Below are positions 1 through 12,118 of a stretch of 64,000 nucleotides of DNA, in pieces. Position 1 is the first letter of the stretch, and each line of letters starts with the position of its first letter. Origin of the DNA: Syngnathus acus (lineage: Eukaryota > Chordata > Actinopteri > Syngnathiformes > Syngnathidae). The translations under genes were made by a program, and so were the position numbers. Below the pieces are notes generated by a model. It saw only the letters and a program-made list of their open reading frames with translations. It did not search any database and was not told where the DNA came from. The stretch is taken from NCBI RefSeq assembly GCF_901709675.1, contig NC_051100.1, positions 1,548,001 through 1,612,000 on the forward strand, written 5' to 3'.

Positions 1-392
1 TTCAATTTTGGGGGGTTGACACTTTGGTCGTAAGCACTTTGCAAGACTTTCCCAGACTGAAAGGACAAGGAAGAGCAACCAAAGTGAGGTCAGGGCCAGC
101 CGGCACTAGTCTGATCTTCACTACTGTCTGCGTTTAAGAGCTTCCACCAGACACCCTTCTGGCTGCACCACTGCACACTTGTATTAGTCCTTGGGTTAGA
201 AATCAATAACAGCATGTGATCTTAGCACGAATCAGAGGACACAAAGAAAGCAGCGGCATAAAAGTTGCTTACCCTTACTTACGTTGTGTCATCCGTTGCT
301 GCTAATTTCACAACAACTTTTCATTTGTTAACCATCAAGGTCGTGTCATTATTTCAAATGGACCACACAAAATGATACCGGCCGAGAGAACA

Positions 393-892
393 TACTAAGG
401 ATGGGCAGGGTAAACAACAATAGGCAGTCGCAATGGATTTTCTAGCAGGGGGCGCAGTTAATTCAGACCCAAGTCATTTGCTGCCTAAACGAGGTGAAAC
501 AAATGGTAAACAGGAAGACCAAAAGAGATTGTCTTGGACTATTCTGAAATGGGAACCTACAACCCAAAGCGAAAAGTGTGGCTAAGTGAGCATCTTACTA
601 TGTCCGCATCCCCTCTAGCCAGTGATCACAGAACGAAGCTTCGAATTTGCTTCATGAACCAGTTGTATTTTTGGCTCCTCGAGATGGCACTCAACATTGG
701 ATGAAAGTTCACTGACTTGCCATTTCTGAAAGCTCTTTATTTAAAAACCAACAGTGCCATCTGGAGGAGTCAAAAAATACAACAAACGTGTTCATGAATC
801 CAATTTGAAGCTTCATTTTCATGTTTGAATATATATGAAAAAGAAAATTCCCAAACATTCAGGAATAGTTCTTGGACTGCCCATCCCTAGTA
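393..892. mobile_element. non-autonomous hAT-like DNA element with a nested foldback
   Basis: The ends carry a 16-bp inverted repeat with one mismatch: TACTAAGGATGGGCAG at 393-408 and the complement of TACTAGGGATGGGCAG at 877-892. The GGATGGGCA core is typical of vertebrate hAT-type termini. There is no transposase reading frame. I could not find a convincing 8-bp target-site duplication. The interior holds the foldback unit at 635-814, so it is either a composite or two insertions. Confidence 0.5.
635..814. repeat. foldback (MITE-like) repeat family, copy A
   Basis: The left arm, starting GAAGCTTCGAATTTGCTTCA, and the right arm at 790-814 are inverted copies. The complementarity continues inward through the segment around ggctcctcgagatggcact and its partner near 754-772. 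The interior atgaaagttcactgacttgc recurs in copy C. Confidence 0.65.
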
Positions 893-2766
893 CGACATAG
901 CGAGTCAAAGAAGGTAACACCAAATGTAGTATCTCGACACCCAAAGCTGAGTCTCCAAGCTACGGGCTACTCACAACCCCTCAGCCTGACGGCTGCTAAA
1001 ACCGTGCAAAGAAGACAAGAGTCGCAGCCCCGGCCGGCGGAGTGAAGCATCATGCAGCAAACAGCACAGGCAGGCTACCGACTGATGCATCCCGCTAAGG
1101 GGGCAACCTACAGTGGCTACTGTGACTGTGCAGCATGGCATTACTGGGGTGGTAGCGGTATTTCACCGGCAGACTGCGGGCCCGGTTCAGCCGACTCTCC
1201 GCCAAGGATCTGGCGTCTTCTGGCACCGAGATACTGAGGCGCAGTTTGGTATGGCGAGCCGCAGGCGTGGGAAGCAGACTTCCTTTACGGTTATTAACAA
1301 GGGGGATGTTGATGGCGCCTGGCTTAACCGAGGCGTTCTGGTTGCTTTGCAGGGCGTTGGGCGAGAAAGTGTTTGAGGTGATGGCGGTGGAAGGGCAGCC
1401 GCTGGTTTTAACGGATCGTTTTTGAAAAGACGGTCTAACGTCATCCGTTACTGTCAAACAATGGAGAATAGAAAGTGTAAGAAAAGCTTTCGGAATGCTT
1501 TTAGAGCAGCAATTATAAATCAACACATTGACATTATTTAGTCATATAATCACATGGTTTTATCAGAGAAAAGTCAACGACTAGGAAATGAAAAGGACAA
1601 TATCCGACAAGGCTCATGTTGTGCAAAAGAATAAAGAATAGCTTAGCTGACGTACAGGGCATTTATTTCCCTTTTTAAAAGCTAAAATAAGCAGGCACGA
1701 TCATTTCTTTGTTATCGGACTTTTCTTATTGTCTTGTCATCTGCTCGCACGTGACCATTTTTGTGACAAACGTGAATTAATTACAAGGCTGGAACAAAGC
1801 ACGGAAGAAAGGCAGCCAGTCATATGACGTTAGATGTTTTGTCACGTCAACATACACAACTCATAATTTATGATAGCGCTCATTTAAAAGCATTCGACAT
1901 GGGGAAGGGACCACTTTGGATTAAAATTGCGCGGCTTCAGTGTGTCTCGAGGCATCCTGTTTACTTTGATATGACAATAAATTGTCACATACTCAAACAC
2001 AAAATGCACTAACGGGGTCGAGGCGCTCGGCAGGGAGACGAGTCAAATCTGTGCTTGTAAAGTCGGCCGGCAGAGGCCTTTTCCTGCCTTGGGTGGGAGG
2101 GTGGCCGGTTGGTCCTTTTGGAGGACAGAGCATGCTTGGGTGGCCCCGGGCGATAAACAGACGTTTATCCCAGCAGTCAGCTGCCTCCTTGATTTACAGG
2201 GCGCCACCGATAGCTCCTGGATTCATCTGGCCCTTGTCAAACATGTAGAGCATTAGAGCACGCTCAGCCGCCTTGGCAGCTCCACTGTGCTTTCTGAACA
2301 AGCCAGACGGCAACTGTCCCTTCCTGAAATGCTAATCACATGACGCTACCGCGCCGCGTGCAAATGGATGAAGAACAACGGAAAATGTTGACTTTAGCAC
2401 GTGAGGGAAGCTGGCTTTTGTTTTTTGGCATTGCCTGCGCCGGCAAACGTTTTTCGTCTTCATTCACGATACGTCTGCACAAGAAACGGTACTTCAACCC
2501 CGGGTTTTCGCTACAGTTGAATAAAAAAAGAAATCACATTGATATTATGATTACGGCAGATGATTAAAGGAGTGTAAACAAACACCTTAGATTGCTATAT
2601 ACTTCTACACAAAACAACAAAAGGTCAAATTAAATTATACATGGACTTATATAGCATTTTTATGGTTTTATTCTTAACCAGAAGTGACAATTATTTACCT
2701 AAATTGCAATCAGCTTTGAATCGAACACCAGTCTCTTTTTGGCTTCCACTGTTCCCTGGTGTTGTA

Positions 2767-2780
2767 GCGCCATCTGCTGC
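2767..2780 (-). promoter_or_regulatory. CTCF-core-like motif
   Basis: The minus strand reads GCAGCAGATGGCGC, matching 13 of 14 positions of the core CCASYAGRKGGCRS. No occupancy can be inferred. Confidence 0.25.
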
Positions 2781-3550
2781 TAGATGCAGCACAATACAAA
2801 AGAACAATGGTTCATGGAACGCCAAGTTGTTGTTATTCTTATTATTATTGAACACAAAGCCATTTCTTATACAAAGCTTTACGGTCTACTGTCAATATAG
2901 AAAAATAACATTACTTCTGGTTGCATTAGATATTAACAGTGTTTTCAAAGTGATATTGGTGTTTTTGCTCTTAAAATAACAATACGAAAGGGTTACATGC
3001 TAAGGAACATTAGACAGGGAGGAAACTGTCAGTACTAATCGTGTTACATTTAAAAGGGCCTATCGATCCGAACGGGGAAGGACAGAGAAACACACTTACG
3101 TGATCTGACATATCCGTTATACTTATATTTGGCTGAGGAGAATGCAAAGACAAGTGGCAGGTCACACGGGGGGAGAAAGGATGCCGTGAAGCACACAGTA
3201 GGAAATAAGAGACATCAACGTAAGAGTGTGGCATGGAAATGAAGTGAAAGACATCAATGCATACATCAGACTAATCGAAATGAATGCGGAATGGAAGTAA
3301 ATGGATGAGGAAAACACAATGAAGATGGTTTGTGGAATGCGCTTCATAAAAGGGAAATGAAATGATTTGTCCATTGTCAGGATGTGCTGTGCTTCATCTA
3401 CAATGAAATCTAAAGAGCTATAGAGAACATTTTCAAACTAACCACGATTGATGTGAACAATTAGAAAACATTTGAATATGATAAATGCTCGATGAAATCT
3501 GGAGAACAATGCAAGACGGTGAACAAATCTATCTGAACAATGATATGTTT

Positions 3551-3696
3551 TAGAGATGGGCATTTAATGAAATCCCAATCAGAAAATCCAATGCTACATT
3601 TCTTTTTCAAATATTATTTTAGATGAAAAAATCAAAAATACCATTTCAATAAGGGGAAAGTTTTGGCCAAATAATTGATGATGATGCCCATCCCTA
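3551..3696. mobile_element. small hAT-like MITE with candidate 8-bp target duplication
   Basis: 146 bp bounded by TAGAGATGGGCAT (3551-3563) and the complement of TAGGGATGGGCAT (684-696 of the 3 kb block, 3684-3696), matching at 12 of 13. The flanks atatgttt and atatattc agree at 6 of 8 positions, which would fit a decayed hAT 8-bp duplication. The interior is AT-rich and non-coding. Confidence 0.6.
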
Positions 3697-6202
3697 ATAT
3701 ATTCAAAAGAAGTGTTTTTCCTTTACACTGACACCTTTCTGGAACTGTTGAATGCACATAAAATTGGGGCCATTAATCCGCTTGCTGGGTTAGTGTTAGA
3801 GCCAGGACGACAGCTGCGGAAATGCCGTGATGCGAGCGGATCCTCCAAGTTGTCGTTATCTGACTCGTCTAAATGTGTACACTGCCAGCAATGTTAAACT
3901 TTGCTGAGTTTTGCGTCAAAATCAAATCTGAGTTTGTCACAGTTCTGATGTTTGTGTTTAGCAGCGTAATTATCCACTTCCATTATATCATACGCGAGCG
4001 ACCCTGACTCAGGAGACACGGAATGAACATAGTGGACACTTAACTCAACTGGGCAGCGCTGACACTCTCGACTCAGGGTCTTTTCCATCACTAAAGGTCA
4101 CAATGAGCGCCTAAGGCTGGCCTCTGACACAGATCCTCATACAACAACCCACAGTGGCCCTGGCATCTGTCCGTAGCGATTTGCCTGCGCCACCAAAGCG
4201 GCGGACTAACCGGCTAGCATCCCGGGAAAGAGGGTAGAGCTGGGTGGGGGGGTTTGTGTCCCCGTCTGCCTGGTGGACAGCAGCTGTCAGGGCAAGTTTA
4301 GTGACGGACCAGCAGGGCCGGGAAAATGAAAACATAATTTCGGTGTCGGGAGAGATAAGGTCTCCAGCAATCAGATGCAGATGCACAAGGAGAGGCAAGA
4401 CGCATGCTGGTACGCACCGATGGAAGGTCACGGAAAAGCCTTGGAAATAGAGCCAAATAGCACAAGACCGCACCCCTTGTTCCTCATGCAAACATTTGAT
4501 GATATCATCTTTTGTATCTCAACACTTGGTGGTCAGGACATAAAACAGACCTGAGACTGCTAGGAGAATTGAGTACATCATCTTGGCAACCTTTGGGCAT
4601 GACAATCAGGTATTCAGTATTTTTTTTTCTGTTTTTGTAAACATGTTACACTGTTTGTAAAAAATGTCTCTTTGTAACTTTGGTGTCATTTTGTCTTGCA
4701 TACAAAATAGGCAGCTCCGATGTCTGAAAATTATTTCGCATATCTGTTTTCATTCACTTCAGCTGCACACTTAATCAGTACATGGGAAACTATGAGTGGT
4801 GAAGCACAATCTAATATCGGCTAATATAACCCAAATCAGTGGCAGCCACCAACAATCACAGGATTCCATAGCAACTTAGCTCGACAAATCCGCCTAAATA
4901 GTGCAAGCGGTAAAAGTTTTCCGACCAAAGAAAATCTAGTCCAGATGCACAAGAAGGCATGAAGTCATCACGTATAAAGATGTCTTATCTGGTCGTAGAA
5001 TGAAGAACAGGAAATGGCAAGAGGAAATCCAGTAATCCTCAACTTGACAAGCACTCTTTCGCTAAAACTCACTTTGTTCATACAGATGGGGGGGAAGGAG
5101 GATCCAAGGAAGGGGAGGCTTTCCTGAAATCCTACAAGGAGCTCGAGGGAGAAGTGAGATCAGTAACCATGTAATGGCCAGTAATTGGTACCGAGGGATA
5201 CCAGCGCAGTGCCGAAGTACACGGGGCCAAACTAAACTCATCATGGCACGTTTGACATTAATCTAGGCTGAGTCGGCCGACGTCGGCAGAATGCTGAAGA
5301 GGAAATCAGATCTGCACGTCGGAGGCCCGGGCTTTGATAGCCGGGCCTACCGCTGCCATGTCTAATCGACAGACAATTTAGTCCTTCCAACCCTCTCAAG
5401 AGCAAACGGCAGAGAGGCGATTTGCCCACTTTGTGCGATCACAATATCCCTATCAAGCCAACATCTTGTTTTGGTTTTTCATTTCGTGTTTTCTGCTGGG
5501 GTTCTCTTTGGGATGATAATATTGTTAAACACGGAGATAGACAGTGTGAACCAACTCTGATCTGTGAGATCAGCGATATTACAACCTAACTTAGGGCCGA
5601 TGGTCTTATTTGATTGTCCTAAATCTTTCATTTGGAGTAGGCCAACAAAAACATGAAAGAAAGACTAACAAAAATACAAACTTAAAAAAAAGTGAACTCA
5701 GGGTTTGCTACACCAAATGTACATTGCATAATAATAACAAACCATTACATTGCAGAATAAACCTGTACAATGAAACATTATGTCCATTCTTCCCGGACAC
5801 ACATCTTACCTTAAATTGTCAACAATCGTCAAAAACACAACAGTCAATCTCCAGAAGTGATTTTTTATCACAGAACTGCATGACGAAATGCAGCATGCGA
5901 TAGCTAGCTGGCCATCTACAGTATTGTACAACACAGCAGCACCACAGAGCCACAACACTACACACCCACCAAAAGACACGATACACTGAGTGAAACTAAA
6001 TGAGCATGATAAATAAATGAAGACGGTGAGAAAAACCCAATCAAAGTACAGAAGTGCTAGCTAGCAACATACAATTAAAGATAGATAGATAAGCGAGTTG
6101 GAAAGTGATTGAAAGAGAGCAAAAACTAGTGATTGCTATCTGCTATCTATAGACAACTGAGACACATATCCACACACCTTAACGTTTGGATAGTTAGGAT
6201 AG

Positions 6203-6530
<328 letters not shown>

Positions 6531-6577
6531 AAAGATAGAAAGATAGACAGAAAGACAGAAAGACTGCTAGCTAGCTA

Positions 6578-6636
6578 CACCATTAAAAGTGCCTTGAAAG
6601 GCGCCTTATAAATAAAATGTATTATTTTTATTATTA
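6578..6636 (+). mobile_element. 3' tail fragment of an L2-like LINE
   Basis: The stretch ending aaaggcgccttataaataaaa followed by TATT-type units resembles the 3' ends of L2-like LINEs seen widely in fish genomes. Only the tail is present, and it is directly beside the GATA array. Assignment is from pattern memory. Confidence 0.4.
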
Positions 6637-6854
6637 GTCCGAAAAACAGTGATCGACAATTACAAAAGAAACTAAAAGTGAATTATGCCACAAATCCACA
6701 TCTACACAAAGTAATGGCACCACAACTGCACGTGGACAACGTCACCGCTACACGTGTACACACGTTACGGTAGCTGTAGCGCATGGTAACGACACACACG
6801 GAAGCACAGGTCACAGACGACACGTAACAGCATGTGTTGGGCGGTGTCACTTAC

Positions 6855-7028
6855 AGGCACGTAACGTGGTTGCGCAATCATGAACAGACACAGAGGAAAG
6901 TGGGTAGGCCCTCTGAAGGGTGTCCATGTTACTATGTACACTGCCTGACATGCAAGAGCAGTCTCGCTCTGAACGGCCGCAATCAAAACAACATGCCAGT
7001 TTCATTCGCTTGTAGACGGACATCTTGG
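6855..7028 (-). CDS. kcnma1: kcnma1 STREX exon (stress-axis regulated, alternative)
   Basis: 174 nt, 2 nt plus 57 codons plus 1 nt, so 58 residues are inserted in frame. The acceptor follows a long pyrimidine tract (gcttctcctctcctctcatc, then cacgtgactgtag). The donor is GCCT|gtaagtg. The peptide begins PKMSVYKRMKLACCFDCGRS and includes ERDCSCMSGSV and AYPLSSVSVHDCATTLRA. It matches mammalian STREX, including the di-cysteine CC used for palmitoylation and the PKMS serine that is a PKA target in mammals. KLACC replaces RRACC beside the di-cysteine. It is an optional cassette at splice site 2, with exon length and phase as in mammals. Confidence 0.96.
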
Positions 7029-7752
7029 CTACAGTCACGTGTCAGGATGAGAGGAGAGGAGAAGCAGCAGGTTAATGGCAAGAGGAGAAACTATTCATCC
7101 AGGGAGGAAGTCGGAAGGTCACTTCATCAGAATGTGCAGGCCTTAGCAGACTTGAACCCCCGTCCGTGAAACAAACATGCCCAATTGAGTCAAGTTCACA
7201 CGAGATTTACACTAAGCTCTGGTCGTGACGCTCAGCTTGTCCCATCAAAGTCGAGACACGAATGAATTCATTGGCGCCGTTCGGGGGCTCAAGCTGCGTG
7301 CTAAGGCCGAAACAGGTCAAAAAGGCAAAACCATAAGAGTGGGAAGAGGGTGAGGAGAAAGAGGGGGAGGCATTCAGGGGGGGAGGAGGGGGAGAGGCAT
7401 GAGCAACGTCTTCAGCAGCAAACCTCAAACAAACTTGTCATACATTTTACATTGACATCCCGCAAACCGCTGGGTCTGAGAAGAGCGGAGCACGTACCTG
7501 TATCCCATCATGCAGCAGCGCCTCGGTCCAAAAAATGCCATGGCGCTATTCTACGGGCGGTGCCGCGCGTGCCAACTCATGCTGTCGCTTGCACAAATGA
7601 AGTTTCACTGCTCCACGCCCAAAGGGAAGCTTCACTCTAACGTGCATTGTGTGTTGTTGCAGGGGTGTTTATTTTCTGGGACTTTTCAAATATGTCTGAT
7701 AAGCATGTTGACATGTTTTGGGGCCATTCGTCAAATCTAAAACACTAACAAG

Positions 7753-7920
7753 TTTACTATTTAAAACAAATGGAAAAAAAAATACTGTATGGGCTGATTG
7801 ATGATGTCATTATGATATGTATCATTGTTCTTTAATTCATTACATAAATTATTATTATTATTATTATTTTACTATTTTAAACAAACGGAAAAAAAGACTG
7901 CATGATGATGTCATTATTAT
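7753..7920. repeat. local duplication with (TTA)n tracts
   Basis: Segments at 7753-7815 and 7868-7920 share tttactatttaaaacaaa, ggaaaaaaa and gatgatgtcattat in the same order. They are separated by ATT trinucleotide runs (7852-7868 and 7914-7940). Confidence 0.75.
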
Positions 7921-9214
7921 TATTATTATTATTATTATTGTATGAAACGTAATGAAAAAACAAGAGATTCATAGAAATGCTTACGATTGTACAATCAAAA
8001 CATTATGTAAACATTATGTAAAGTCTTTTACACAAATAAAATATTTACCATTAATCATTATGCTTATATAAAAGACGAGTGTTTTCATATAAATCTGTCA
8101 TCAAAACCTATAAAAAATACTTTCTGACATTTTTTTTTTGATTTGATTTTTGTCGAGCATGCAAATAATTTTCTGTTTATGCAAAGAAAAATTGCATCAT
8201 CTAACGTACTGCTGTAGGATTACTTGATAAAAACACATAATTGGTGCCAATCGACAGTAAATAGTCTTGCAGCTGAAATGCTGTCACGCTCGTTCGTATC
8301 TGGTCTGCCTGCGTGTGAAGGCCCGAGGGAAGCGGGAGTGAAAGTCCCCTGAGTAGCGTCTCCAGATTACCGTGTGCACCGACAGTCCCCGCTCCCCATT
8401 CTCTCATTGGCCAGGTGCAAAGTGACGGCCGACTAATAGCCTCTGGCGCCTTGACACTCGCGGCTCATCTTTGACTTGACTTTGACGCACGTACGACAAG
8501 AACGTCCCGAATGAAGCCCTACGTTTCCAGGCCGAGGAGAGAATGGGACACGCGGGTTTTCGGGGATCATCCAAATCCCGTGCGTGCATGCGTGTGGCCT
8601 TGAAGAACATGCAGAAAGAAAGTCGTTTGGGTCTCAGCGACGAAAGGGGGAAGGTGCAAAGGTAACTGTTCACAGTCATGAAGCAGTTTGGAGAGAATGG
8701 CAGACAAGAGCGGCGAGGCTATCGGGTCATGCCGGAACTTCTGCACTTCAGAGTTTTCACTCGGGGTGGTGGGTGGGTGGGGGGGGGGCACTGGGACCAC
8801 AGTCAACGTATGTTATGTTCCAGTGACACATGGTAAGTGTGCTGTGGAGTAATGGAGAACACGACACAGACACGCTGACAATGTCTTCTGACTTCTCACA
8901 AAGAAGCAGATTTCTGCCTAGAGGATGATGACAAACGAACGGCTGGATTTACACTCCACGCTTTGAGCGCAACAATCCCCAACAATTTTGGGCTTGAAAA
9001 TGGATAACCACAAATTGGAATCAGGCCTACGCCGAATGTGGATCTGGCAATGCAGAAACACCCATGTGATCGAAACAAAGCGACAGTTTGATTCATTTGA
9101 GGTGCATTGACCAGTTTACGTCGCACATTTTCTATTTTAATTATAAGTTCACATTTGCTGCATGTCTTCCCGCTGAACATTTGAAATGATGGGGTTTCAT
9201 TTCCTGGCACAATA

Positions 9215-9228
9215 GCACCATCTAGTGG
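9215..9228 (-). promoter_or_regulatory. CTCF-core-like motif
   Basis: The minus strand reads CCACTAGATGGTGC, matching 13 of 14 positions of CCASYAGRKGGCRS. It is intronic. Confidence 0.3.
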
Positions 9229-10953
9229 CCAGCTATTAATTTGACAATTGAAACTGACAGTCGCTGAGTTGACCTCGAAAGGTTAGCCCAGATTGTTTTC
9301 ATTGGGTGATTTATTTATTTTATTTTTTTGTAGGGTGTGTGCTTGGTGGGATTTAAAAAAAAGTTCCCACGAAGCACGATCACACATACAAAACTTCCTC
9401 TGACAGATTGAAACCTCACTTCATAGCTTAGGTCTATGTGTACATCTCACATGTGCATTGCATTTCTTGAGGACTTTCCTGGAGTGTGTAAAAGGGTTCA
9501 CTGAGTGTGTACGTGTGGGTTAGTGGTGTTTGGTCACGGTGTCACGCTCTCTACCGTTGCCTATTCAGAGCACCATCTGAATGGAGCAGTGAGGAAAAAG
9601 GCTCCTTTCTGCTGCTGGTTTGAGCACAGTGTCAAAATGAGAGGCGAGGAGTGGGATGCAGAAGCTACACTGGTACATGCAACATTGATACAGTGTGCTA
9701 TTTGCTGAGGAGGAGGAGGAATAAAAGAACACTTTGAAGAGAGTAGAACACTCATTTGTTTTGGTTTTTACTCACAATAAATCACTAGCAGTGAGTAGTT
9801 AAAATTAAGTGGTGTTTTCCAATGGCAGCAAGGGGAGGAAATACATCAAAAAGTGTGTCATTGGTCAAAAAGAAACATGGAAGGGGGAAAAAAAACAAAA
9901 AACAAATATGATAGAACAGATTTTTTGGGAGTTAACAGTTTGTCTAAATGAGGTGTGTAAAGGTCAGCCAATTCTAGTGAGTGGGCAGGCTACGCATTTC
10001 CCTGATGAATTGAGGTGACACAGACAAAAGCGGGAATTAGTGAGTCTCTAGTTTCGAGCGCCGCTTTACCTCGCTAATGTAATTGTTACTGACCTTTTAG
10101 CTAAATATGCGCTACTCACTGGATGAGTGAGGGGCTTGAAGGTTCATATAAATGTTTCGATGGGCAACAAGAATCACACTTTGGAATTGTAAAATGATAT
10201 ACACTGGAGCGCTAAGGTTGAATCGATTTGAGAGGTGTGAATGGAAGTCGAGTGAAACAACAACTGAATTCTAATTATTTGGGTCGCAAATGTGGCTAGC
10301 GCATTTCATATTTTCATATTACTATATTAACCGCTGTGAAAACAAACTATTATTGTAAGTTTTGCCACAATGGACACAAGTTGTTAAGAGTCCACTCAGA
10401 GTGTAATTTGGTGTTTGCTTCACTGTATAATTTTATAGAGATGTATTGCGGCTGACCTTTATGTAGATTGACAAAATTGACTTTTTGAATTTAATGCATA
10501 CCATTTTGGAAGAAATATTATTGTTAAAAAAAAATACCAATTGTCTCTACTTTATATATTTCCCATTCCTCAAATGAAAAATGTGCAGGTGTCAACAAAT
10601 ACATTTTTATCGCATAATATAATTAATTAAGACACACCTGTAGAAATGTACAGTAAAATAAGTTATTAATTTCCATCAGACTAGTTAAGTGACACAATGG
10701 TTGAATCAAACAAACTAAAAAAAGATGACACTAACTAAATATTTACCAACAAGTAAAACTGATGATCATACTGTAGCGCAGCATTTGGAAATCGATTTAC
10801 CTTTAAACACACACTCAGCAGTGACTCAACGGGAAGCGTAATAGCAAAATTGAAAAAGTAGCAGACAGAAAGATCCACAAAGGAATGTTGGGGAATGAGG
10901 AGGGAGGGGAGGGGCAAGAGAAGGAGGGACCACGTAAAGGCCGGGATACTCAC

Positions 10954-11030
10954 GTCGTTTGCAGCCGCACTTTTTGATCCGCTTGGGGTCGGTGATGTCA
11001 TCGTGACAAGCTTTACAGTAGAAAAAAGCT
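10954..11030 (-). CDS. kcnma1: kcnma1 exon 18: RCK1-RCK2 linker with the CKACH haem motif
   Basis: 77 nt, 1 nt plus 25 codons plus 1 nt. The acceptor is gtctctttccag and the donor CGAC|gtgagtat. The peptide [20 protein letters not shown] then CGCKR carries the CXXCH-type haem-binding motif (CKACH) and the basic stretch before the main alternative splice site 2. The last base, C, can join STREX (C|CC, Pro) or the next constitutive exon beyond the window. Confidence 0.97.
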
Positions 11031-11091
11031 CTGGAAAGAGACAAGCGGATCTTCAGTACGTCTTCAAGCACCAGGGAACCATCAGCATTTA

Positions 11092-11265
<174 letters not shown>

Positions 11266-12057
11266 TCAAGAGGAATGGTACATACACGCTTTCATCAGAA
11301 AGTCAAGGGGGGGCGGGTTCAACTCATTGGCCAGATAAAACATTTAATATACATACATTTTTTGTTGTTATTATTTAAAGCTATTTTAAAACCTTTTCGT
11401 AAGCCTCCTCCAACTGTGGGTTATGTCGCTACTTTTTTTGGAGACTGTCATTTGAGCGGAGTGAGCAAAATGGCTACCACGCCGACTAGTTTCAATTCAA
11501 GCGAAGCAGAAGTAACACGGCTAGTGCTACAAATAGCATTGAAACACAGACTATTTGTTTGAACGTGCATTGAAATTTTAATTTAAAAATTTAAGTTGAG
11601 TTTAGCTCTGAGTAGGTGATTTCCTACTTTCCCAGCAGCCTTGAATGCAGCATTATCTATCAGCTAGTATTTGTGGATGTTAATCATGCGGAGGAACAGA
11701 GTGTAAAACAATCTGAACTCACAGAGGATTTTTTTTTTTTTTTACTTATCATCACTTGGACAAATATTGTGATGACACAGGTAGACGTGACTGCAGATTT
11801 GCATTACAAGAAAAATGGTTATAGTATGTTATTCTTGGACAGTGGGATGCAAGGGAATGAACAGTGGCTCCTCATGAGTTCATTCTAATTGTTAAAAAAT
11901 ACATTATTCGGTTTGGTTTGTAAAAACCGATTGAAATATTGATTTACATTTTAACTTTATATGAAAATATGAAAGTACAGGATGGGAGTGTGACTGTACT
12001 GTAAATGGCTGCTGTATCATTCCCCATTAATTAGACTGACATGAAGAGGAAACATCA

Positions 12058-12118
12058 CACACGCACGCACTCATACGCACACACACTCACTCACGCACGC
12101 ACACACACACACACACAG
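12058..12118. repeat. CA-rich microsatellite (imperfect)
   Basis: Alternating acacacgcacgcactc-type units ending in a pure CA run. Low complexity. Confidence 0.9.

Larger units (their letters stand above)
7029..10953 (-). other. intron 18 (exon 18 to STREX)
   Basis: 3.9 kb without a recognised exon. It contains a locally duplicated AT-rich segment (7753-7920) with ATT microsatellites, a pyrimidine-rich tract just upstream of STREX and a CTCF-like motif at 9215-9228. Open frames here have no recognisable domain. Confidence 0.8.

Noticed and set aside
1095-1526. 143-codon minus-strand frame in a GC-rich patch
   Set aside because: It has low-complexity, unpatterned sequence with no similarity to the missing kcnma1 exons. 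Overlapping frames on both strands suggest a GC effect.
4111-4491. 126-codon minus-strand frame
   Set aside because: No recognisable domain and no splice-site logic tying it to kcnma1.
7028-7080. CaMKIV-responsive RNA element (CaRRE1-type) upstream of STREX
   Set aside because: The motif as I remember it is not present in the acceptor region. Only a long pyrimidine tract is visible.
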